A stretch of 64,000 nucleotides of DNA from Amycolatopsis thailandensis. Its GTDB lineage: Bacteria > Actinomycetota > Actinomycetes > Mycobacteriales > Pseudonocardiaceae. The stretch lies in assembly GCF_002234405.1 (NCBI RefSeq), contig NZ_NMQT01000099.1:1-64000 (forward strand). Direction: 5' to 3'. Of this stretch, positions 58,930 through 64,000 are shown piece by piece. The notes under the pieces were generated by a model. That model was given only the letters and a program-made list of their open reading frames with translations. It was not told where the DNA came from and did not search any database. Made by a program: the position numbers and the translations under genes. Each line of letters opens with the position of its first letter. Positions within the stretch are counted from its first letter, which is position 1.

Positions 58930-59556
58930 GTGGTGACCGAGACGAGCGAGCGGATCGCACGCCGGAGCGTGGACAAGTTCGCCCAGCGCCGGGCGGAACT
59001 GGCGGAGTCCACCCTGCAGGCGCTGTCCGAGCTGGGGTACGCCAGGACGAGCTTGCGGGAGATCGCCCAGAAGTCGAACTTCTCGCACGGGGTGCTGCAC
59101 TACTACTTCACCGACAAGGTCGAATTGCTGACCTACGCGGTCCGCAAATTCGAAGAAGTGTGCGTGACCCGCTATGACGAAGCCGTCGCGATGGCGCGGT
59201 CGGCGGAGGAGCTCGAACAGGGTTTCGGTGCCGCGATGGCGGGCACTTTGCGAGCCGACGCCGTGATGCACCGGCTGTGGTACGACCTGCGCAACCAAAG
59301 CCTGTTCGAGGAAGCGTTCCGCGCCGACGTGCTCGAGATCGACACGCAACGGCAGGCGATGATCTGGCGCGTCGTGGAGCGCTACGCAGAACTCGCCGGA
59401 GCGTCAGCGGTTGTGACGCCTCCCGTGGCTTACGCCGCTTTCGACGGTCTGTTCCAGCAGGCGCTGCTGCACCATCTCGCCGGCGAGGAAAGCGCGGGGG
59501 ACGGGCTCGCGAAGGACGCCGAGTCGCTGCTCGGCCGGTTGGTGGCCGGCGGCTGA
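58930..59556 (+). CDS. TetR-family transcriptional regulator (BetI-like)
   Basis: A 208-aa regulator. The HTH (about 18-65) reads LAESTLQALSELGYARTSLREIAQKSNFSHGVLHYYFTDKVELL. The C-terminal ligand-binding domain is of the BetI/TetR_C type, with LRADAVMHRLWYDLRNQSLF. The GTG start at 58930 has AGGA 5 nt upstream. It is divergent from the SDR operon across the tandem repeat. It should repress that operon until a pathway metabolite or acyl-CoA binds (inference). Confidence 0.9.
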   Translation: MVTETSERIARRSVDKFAQRRAELAESTLQALSELGYARTSLREIAQKSNFSHGVLHYYFTDKVELLTYAVRKFEEVCVTRYDEAVAMARSAEELEQGFGAAMAGTLRADAVMHRLWYDLRNQSLFEEAFRADVLEIDTQRQAMIWRVVERYAELAGASAVVTPPVAYAAFDGLFQQALLHHLAGEESAGDGLAKDAESLLGRLVAGG

Positions 59557-59645
59557 CCTCGTGCCGTGATCACGAAACCCTTGTAACACCTGAGAAGTCG
59601 CGACGACTCCTGTGCGGAGACGTCAGCTGACGAAGGGGATACCGG

Positions 59646-60464
59646 GTGATGTCACGGAGGAACAGGCGCAGGACGAAGCCGGCGCCTCCGCCCAAATGGT
59701 ATGCCTCGCCGCTGTTCTTGGCGATCATCAGCGTCGTCGGCCTGGTCGCGGGCGTGGCTTCGGTGCTCGTCGCGACAGCGGCTATCGATCAGGACTCCGT
59801 CGCGCTCGACGTCTCGCTCACCTCGAAACTCCGGATCGTCTCGTACGAGGCGACTTCTCTCGACAAGATCCCGATGAAGGTTTCGGAAGGCGAGGAGGAT
59901 CCGGCGTCCGATGGCCCGATCAGCGCGGCCGCGGTGGATGTCGCCGTGGAGAATCTGCACGATCAGTCGGCTTTGATCACCCGGGTCGACGTGGAGGTTC
60001 GCGCCGTCTACGCGCTGCGAGCCTGTGGTGGCGGTCCGCTCAGCGCCACCGCCGAGTTCGACATCCTGATCCCGACCGACCGGAAGGTGACCGGCCAGGT
60101 TTTCGGGCAGGACAAGATGTTCGAGGTCGAAGGCAAACGCAAGGACCGCTTCGCCGTCTCGGTGGGGCCGGAGCGGATGGTCGAGAGCGACCTCGTCCAG
60201 ATCTTCCACGTCGATCTCCTGCTCCGGCTCCAGTCCGGGGAAACGGTGCGCGCCGACGACATCATGCTCGTCCCGCCGGGTTCCGCCGAGGACGACGACC
60301 GCGTCGTCACCACGTTGGGCACGACGAACACGGGCTTCGCCGGATCACCCGAGTGCTTGCGCGGTGCGCGGGGCATGGTCGATGCGGCTGTGGGAGCGAA
60401 GGCGGCGAAGCAGTCTCCCCGGCTTGCCGCGCTTCATGCCAAATTGCACGCCGTCGGGTATTGA
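59646..60464 (+). CDS. Membrane-anchored extracellular protein, unknown
   Basis: About 270 aa. The start is GTG 59646 or ATG 59649. A very basic N-terminus (RRNRRRTKP) precedes one TM helix (about 22-46), followed by a soluble, acidic, beta-rich domain that is presumably outside the cell. Two Cys (RACGGG, SPECLRG) may pair. No family is recognised. It is convergent with the hypothetical gene ending at 60480, only 15 bp away. Confidence 0.7.
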   Translation: MMSRRNRRRTKPAPPPKWYASPLFLAIISVVGLVAGVASVLVATAAIDQDSVALDVSLTSKLRIVSYEATSLDKIPMKVSEGEEDPASDGPISAAAVDVAVENLHDQSALITRVDVEVRAVYALRACGGGPLSATAEFDILIPTDRKVTGQVFGQDKMFEVEGKRKDRFAVSVGPERMVESDLVQIFHVDLLLRLQSGETVRADDIMLVPPGSAEDDDRVVTTLGTTNTGFAGSPECLRGARGMVDAAVGAKAAKQSPRLAALHAKLHAVGY

Positions 60465-60479
60465 GAGCTTTGGTGAGCT

Positions 60480-61085
60480 CTAGTCGGTGGCGTTGATCGC
60501 CGGGCCGTCGTAGAGGACCGTGCCGGCGCTGTCGTAGACCCGGACCTTGAGCCGGGTCATTTCCCTTCGCGCGTCCACCAGCACTCTTTCGAACTCGGCG
60601 CGGCTTTCGTCGGACCCGGCCTCGTGAACGCTCAGCCTTCCGTTCGCGTCGCGCAGACTCACCATGTCGACGGCCAATTCCGCGGCGTAGGTGCCGTCCA
60701 CGATGTCGGCCTCGGCCACCGTTCCGTCATCGCCGACCAGTTCCAGCCGGGCCGCTTCAGGGGCGAGGGCGCCCAGCAGCCAGGCGGTATCGCCGTTGGC
60801 CGCGGGTCGCCAACGCCAAACCGAATACGGGCGTTGCGTGAAATCCCGGTCGTGTCCTCCGAGGTTCGGATTCAGCCACGTGCCCAGGCCGCTCTCGAGA
60901 TTGCAGATTCCGTCGGCACCGTCGTCGTTGTAGGCGAGCAGCGCTCCGCGATCGGCGGTGGCTCCGACTCTGGCGCCCGGATGCCAGCCCAGGGTGGGAG
61001 GCAGGTTCTCCGTGTAGCCTCGGGCGGTTTTCTCCTCCAGGGTCGTGATGAGAGAGGATTCGAGCTGTTCGGCCGGTGACGTCAC
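60480..61085 (-). CDS. Hypothetical cytoplasmic protein
   Basis: A 201-aa soluble acidic protein starting at the ATG at 61085 (AGGAGAAC about 8 nt upstream on the minus strand). Mixed alpha/beta composition with WRWRPAANGDTAWLLGALAPE and a helical stretch ESRAEFERVLVDARREMTRL. No membrane segment, signal peptide or motif is recognised, and no obvious partner besides the convergent membrane protein. Confidence 0.65.
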   Translation of the reverse strand: MTSPAEQLESSLITTLEEKTARGYTENLPPTLGWHPGARVGATADRGALLAYNDDGADGICNLESGLGTWLNPNLGGHDRDFTQRPYSVWRWRPAANGDTAWLLGALAPEAARLELVGDDGTVAEADIVDGTYAAELAVDMVSLRDANGRLSVHEAGSDESRAEFERVLVDARREMTRLKVRVYDSAGTVLYDGPAINATD

Positions 61086-61358
61086 TGCGTACTGTTCTCC
61101 TTCTTGGGCGGACCTTTGGTTGCACTCTCGCTCCTCTTCGGGGATGGCGCATCGGGGGGATTCCCTGAGTTCCGGTGATCGGTATCGCAGGGTCCTTGAG
61201 CTGCTGGTAAGCGCTTACTCGGGTTGAGGGCTGAGTCTGGCGTTGTAGTGATCGGGGGAATCTTACTCTTCGTCGCATCCGCAATTAGTCGACTGATTGC
61301 GAATTCGTTGGATCACCCGTTGGTGGTAAATGTGCGAGTTGACGGTGACCTAAAATTA
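61086..61358. other. A/T-richer spacer upstream of the DUF222 gene
   Basis: About 270 bp. A small open frame (61224-61592) overlaps the following gene and is not supported. The right end holds the SOS box and promoter described separately. Confidence 0.4.
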
Positions 61359-61373
61359 CGAACACGTGTTCGA
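61358..61373. promoter_or_regulatory. LexA (SOS) box
   Basis: CGAACACGTGTTCG (61359-61372) is a perfect 14-bp palindrome, continued by A at 61373, matching the actinobacterial LexA consensus TCGAAC-N4-GTTCGA at all but the first base. It overlaps the expected -35 region of the promoter whose -10 is TATTAT at 61384. Confidence 0.7.
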
Positions 61374-61383
61374 TGGTTTGGTG

Positions 61384-61389
61384 TATTAT
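61384..61389 (+). promoter_or_regulatory. -10 box of the DUF222-HNH gene
   Basis: TATTAT, 6 nt, then the GTG at 61396: leaderless geometry. Confidence 0.55.
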
Positions 61390-61395
61390 GGAGGG

Positions 61396-62649
61396 GTGTC
61401 CGAGACCTTCCTTCCCGAACTCCCGCAGGAGTTGTGGCGTGCCGGCAAGCTGGAGCTTGCTCATGGCGTGCAGCAGTTCCTGCAGTTGATGCGGGTCGCC
61501 TCCGCTGCTCTGGGGCAGTTTTTGGCGGAGGTGGAGTCTCGGGGTTCGAAGGACTTGTATGGCTATGGGTCGACGGCGGCGTGGTTTGCTGATGTGGCGG
61601 GGTTGTCGCGGGGTGAGGCGCAGTCGGTGGTGAAGCGGGCGATCGCGTTGAACTCGACTCGTGCTTTGGATGGCACGGAGGTTCCCGCCTTTGCGCCGAC
61701 TGTGGGTGCGGCGGCCGCCGAGGGCATGATCGGGGACGAACGGATCGATCAGATACTGGAGATCTTGGCCAAGATCCCGTCCGATACGTCGGTGGAGGAT
61801 CGGGAAAGTGCGGAGAAGATCCTCGGGAACCTGGCTCGTGGCGCTGGTCCGCGGCAGGTGACGAAGGCCGCCGAGGACATCCTCGGCTGGCTGGATCCCG
61901 ACGGGAACGAACCCAAAGACCCCGAGCCGAAGCAGCCGCGCCGCGAAATCACCATCGAGCGCCGTCGAGACGGGTTCTGGAAACTCACCGGCCTGCTGGA
62001 TGACGAGCTGGGGGCTCGGACGGCGGCCGCGTTGGAGGCGTATGCGAAGCCTCGCCCGGTGGACGAATTCGGGCAAGCTGATCTGCGCATGAAGTGCGAA
62101 CGCCAGGGCGATGCGTGGGCGGAACTTCTCGACTTGGCGATCGCGTGCCCGGACCAGCCTGGCACCAGCGGGTACCGGACGTTGGTGCACGTGACCATCG
62201 GTCTGGAAGAGCTCAAGTCCGGGATCGGGAAAGCTTGTCTCGATTTTGTCGGGACCATGACCGCTCGCGAGGCACGCATGGCCGCGTGCGACTGCCTGAT
62301 GCTCCCCGTGGTGCTCAACGCCGCTGGTGAACCCCTCGACGTGGGGCGACTGAGACGGTTCGTGACGCCAGGCCAAAGACGCGCCCTCAACATCCGGGAC
62401 CGGGGCTGTGCGTTCCCGGGGTGTCATCGGAAACCGAAGAACTGTCACGCCCACCATATTCATCACTGGGCAGATGGCGGCCCGACTGATCTCCGGAACC
62501 TGGTGCTGCTGTGCGGTTTTCATCACCGCCTGATCCACCACGGCGACTGGCAAGTCCGCATGGCGGCTGACGGGTTACCGGAGTTCATTCCACCCCAGTA
62601 TCTGGACCCGCTACAACGGATCCGGCGCAACACCTTCCACCGCGCCTGA
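61396..62649 (+). CDS. DUF222 / HNH endonuclease (13E12 repeat family)
   Basis: A 417-aa protein. The N-terminal DUF222 region (about 15-270) has YGYGSTAAWFADVAGLSRGEA and LDDELGARTAAALEAYAKP. The C-terminal HNH nuclease (about 325-380) has RDRGCAFPGCHRKPKNCHAHH, HHWADGG, TDLRNLVLLCGFHHRLIH. This family is repeated many times in actinobacterial genomes and was first named 13E12 in mycobacteria. The GTG at 61396 is preferred over the ATG at 61366, which lies inside the LexA box. Expression should be DNA-damage inducible. Confidence 0.88.
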   Translation: MSETFLPELPQELWRAGKLELAHGVQQFLQLMRVASAALGQFLAEVESRGSKDLYGYGSTAAWFADVAGLSRGEAQSVVKRAIALNSTRALDGTEVPAFAPTVGAAAAEGMIGDERIDQILEILAKIPSDTSVEDRESAEKILGNLARGAGPRQVTKAAEDILGWLDPDGNEPKDPEPKQPRREITIERRRDGFWKLTGLLDDELGARTAAALEAYAKPRPVDEFGQADLRMKCERQGDAWAELLDLAIACPDQPGTSGYRTLVHVTIGLEELKSGIGKACLDFVGTMTAREARMAACDCLMLPVVLNAAGEPLDVGRLRRFVTPGQRRALNIRDRGCAFPGCHRKPKNCHAHHIHHWADGGPTDLRNLVLLCGFHHRLIHHGDWQVRMAADGLPEFIPPQYLDPLQRIRRNTFHRA

Positions 62650-62767
62650 ACTCCCTGCATGACCCGAGGAGCCTGTCGGCCACACCGGCGACGGGCACTT
62701 CGGCATGCCCGGAGACGCCACGCCTTGACACACCATCTTGCCCTGACTCTCGACAGGGCGACGCGCT

Positions 62768-62773
62768 TAGACT
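62768..62773 (+). promoter_or_regulatory. -10 box of a leaderless promoter
   Basis: TAGACT, 6 nt, then the ATG at 62780; it is identical to the -10 of the Nudix gene at 31567. Confidence 0.55.
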
Positions 62774-62779
62774 GCGACT

Positions 62780-63367
62780 ATGCAAGGTGGGCAGGTACCT
62801 CTCTGGACGACCTTGGCCGTCGCTCTGTTGGGAATCATCGGCGTGGTCGCCGGCCAGCTCGTCAACGCCTATCGGGAAGACAGGCGTTGGCGTCGGGAAC
62901 AAGCCCGCGAAGACCTCAGGTGGACTCGAGAACGGCAACGGTGGACAGAGGAGCGCGAAGTCGAGACCGAGCGATACTGGCGTGATCAACGCGTTCGGAT
63001 TTACACGGCTTTTCTTGCCGCCATCTCGAATGTACGGATAGAGCTCAGGTATGTCAGTGACCTACTCCGAGATGGAGGAGACCTCGATCAAGTGCGGCGG
63101 GAACGGCTCCTTGAGCTCACCGCGACGGCTAGGGACCTCTATGCGCCGCTAGGTGTAGTCGGCCCCGCAGATGTTCGTGATCAGGCTACCGAGCTGATCG
63201 GGGTTTTCGCCAAACATCTCGACCAGGTGATGGACGGACATCCGGTGAACACAGTGCCATTGCTTGCCTCGGTCAGGAGGTTTGCCGCGACAACCAGAGA
63301 GGTTCTCGGCACTGAACCGTCGAACATCCTCACCGACCGCTCAACAGAACGATCTGATTCCCCCTGA
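62780..63367 (+). CDS. Membrane-anchored coiled-coil protein
   Basis: A 195-aa protein. One N-terminal TM helix (about 8-27) is followed by a highly charged helix rich in Arg/Glu/Trp (REDRRWRREQAREDLRWTRE, to about 68) and a helical C-terminal domain. The pattern occurs in many actinobacterial hypothetical proteins. It is convergent with the PLP-enzyme relic at the right edge, overlapping its end by 38 nt. Function unknown. Confidence 0.72.
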   Translation: MQGGQVPLWTTLAVALLGIIGVVAGQLVNAYREDRRWRREQAREDLRWTRERQRWTEEREVETERYWRDQRVRIYTAFLAAISNVRIELRYVSDLLRDGGDLDQVRRERLLELTATARDLYAPLGVVGPADVRDQATELIGVFAKHLDQVMDGHPVNTVPLLASVRRFAATTREVLGTEPSNILTDRSTERSDSP

Positions 63368-64000
63368 CCGGACCCGTCCGAACGTACGCCATCAGCCCGG
63401 CCAGCGCGGCCGAACCCGCCGCGCCGACAGTCATGTCGTGGCGCGCCAGCAAAGCTTGGGCGGCAAGGAGTTCGTCGTCGGCCACGGCGTGTACCGCGCC
63501 GCCGGAGTCGTCGATCGCGGCCAGCGCGTCGGGGCCGTGGAGGGCGTGCCAGTTCACCAGCGGCTCGTTGTGTTCCGTCGTGACGACGACGTCACGAGGC
63601 AGCATCCGGTACGGTCCCGGCCAGCTCGTCACGATCGGGTTGTTGCCGGGGGAGCCGACGCCGTGCAGGGCCGCGGGCCAGCCGAGCGCGCGAAGCCGCC
63701 GGTGGGCCGCGATGATCGTCGTGCCGTTGCCGACCGGGATCCACCAGGACGCCGGCGCGGGGCCCGACTCCGCGTACAGGGAGTCGATGACGTGGCCGTG
63801 TCCCTGAATCACGTCCTTGTAGGGCCCGTCGACGTTCCCGTCCATCGCCCCTTCCGAGACGGCGAAGGCCCCCTCCGTCGCCCCAGGCGGCGGGTAGGAC
63901 GACGGTGCAGTGCTTTCCGGCCGCCGCGCAGGCTGTCGCCATCGCGCGGTCGTGACTGCCGGAGGGGCAGTGGGTTTCGTCCGCGAGGACCACGCGAATT
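63330..64000 (-). pseudogene. PLP-dependent lyase/synthase (threonine-synthase-like), broken and truncated by the window edge
   Basis: Two minus-strand frames encode one fold type II PLP enzyme. The upstream part (from the window edge) reads VLADETHCPSGSHDRAMATA; the downstream part (63330-63845) reads SWWIPVGNGTTIIAAHRRL, GVGSPGNNPIVTSW and MTVGAAGSAALAGL. The frames join near 63885-63890, where one extra base (or two missing) breaks the frame before GATEGAFAVSEGAMDGN. The PLP lysine expected after GSH (GSHKDR) is absent. Frameshift plus missing Lys suggest a pseudogene, unless both are sequencing errors. Confidence 0.65.

Noticed and set aside
58769-58960. Longer SDR start at 58960
   Set aside because: It would place the tandem operator inside the coding sequence and lacks an RBS, while the ATG at 58768 has an excellent one.

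Overview
The window is high-GC actinobacterial DNA. Many genes start with GTG, many overlap as ATGA or GTGA, and several have TANNNT -10 boxes placed exactly 6-7 nt before the start codon. WhiB-like regulators, F420/FMN (LLM-type) oxidoreductases, SpdB/Tra-type transfer genes and DUF222-HNH genes all point to Pseudonocardiaceae, probably Amycolatopsis; the genus is an inference from gene content.

Layout. 1-8780 is chromosomal backbone: small membrane proteins, two NarL-type two-component systems (1139-2934 and 6216-8071), a decayed S8 protease, a membrane-anchored alpha/beta hydrolase and a DUF1232 protein. 8851-44155 is an integrated genomic island ending in the 3' end of a tRNA-Leu(GAG) gene (44145-44228, minus strand). 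The 12-bp tRNA-derived core occurs exactly at 8851-8862 and 44144-44155. A third, degenerate copy with the same left-end sequence lies at 19796-19829. I read the island as at least two related integrative elements stacked at one tRNA gene: a left part (8851-19795) without its own integrase, and a right part (19796-44155) with an excisionase-like gene, WhiB, SpdB-like proteins, an FtsK/TraB-type translocase and a large serine recombinase whose reading frame runs into the tRNA gene. 44229-64000 is backbone again: two LLM oxidoreductases, a triad-less S1 protease homologue, a catabolic-looking block (GMC oxidoreductase, aldehyde dehydrogenase, MFS carrier, amidohydrolase, Lrp/AsnC regulator, acyl-CoA ligase, saccharopine-dehydrogenase-like protein, SDR, TetR), and a DUF222-HNH gene behind a LexA-type box.

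The island is a defence and regulation cargo. It carries a five-gene type III CBASS operon (TRIP13-like ATPase, an unrecognised 159-aa protein, HORMA, CD-NTase, S-4TM effector; 23903 to 20184), divergent from an XRE-ImmA/IrrE gene that precedes a Septu-like pair (AAA ATPase plus HNH nuclease, 25434-27778). It also carries a type-IV-restriction-like HNH protein (15033-16598), a ParB-like/Wbl pair, and an unrecognised coupled pair (a 674-aa protein with an internally duplicated module plus a 78-aa two-TM protein, 19449-17192). That pair is the best candidate here for an undescribed system. A low-GC membrane-protein segment (28815-31398) and several HTH regulators fill the space before the transfer module.

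Every functional assignment comes from reading motifs; no database search was run.
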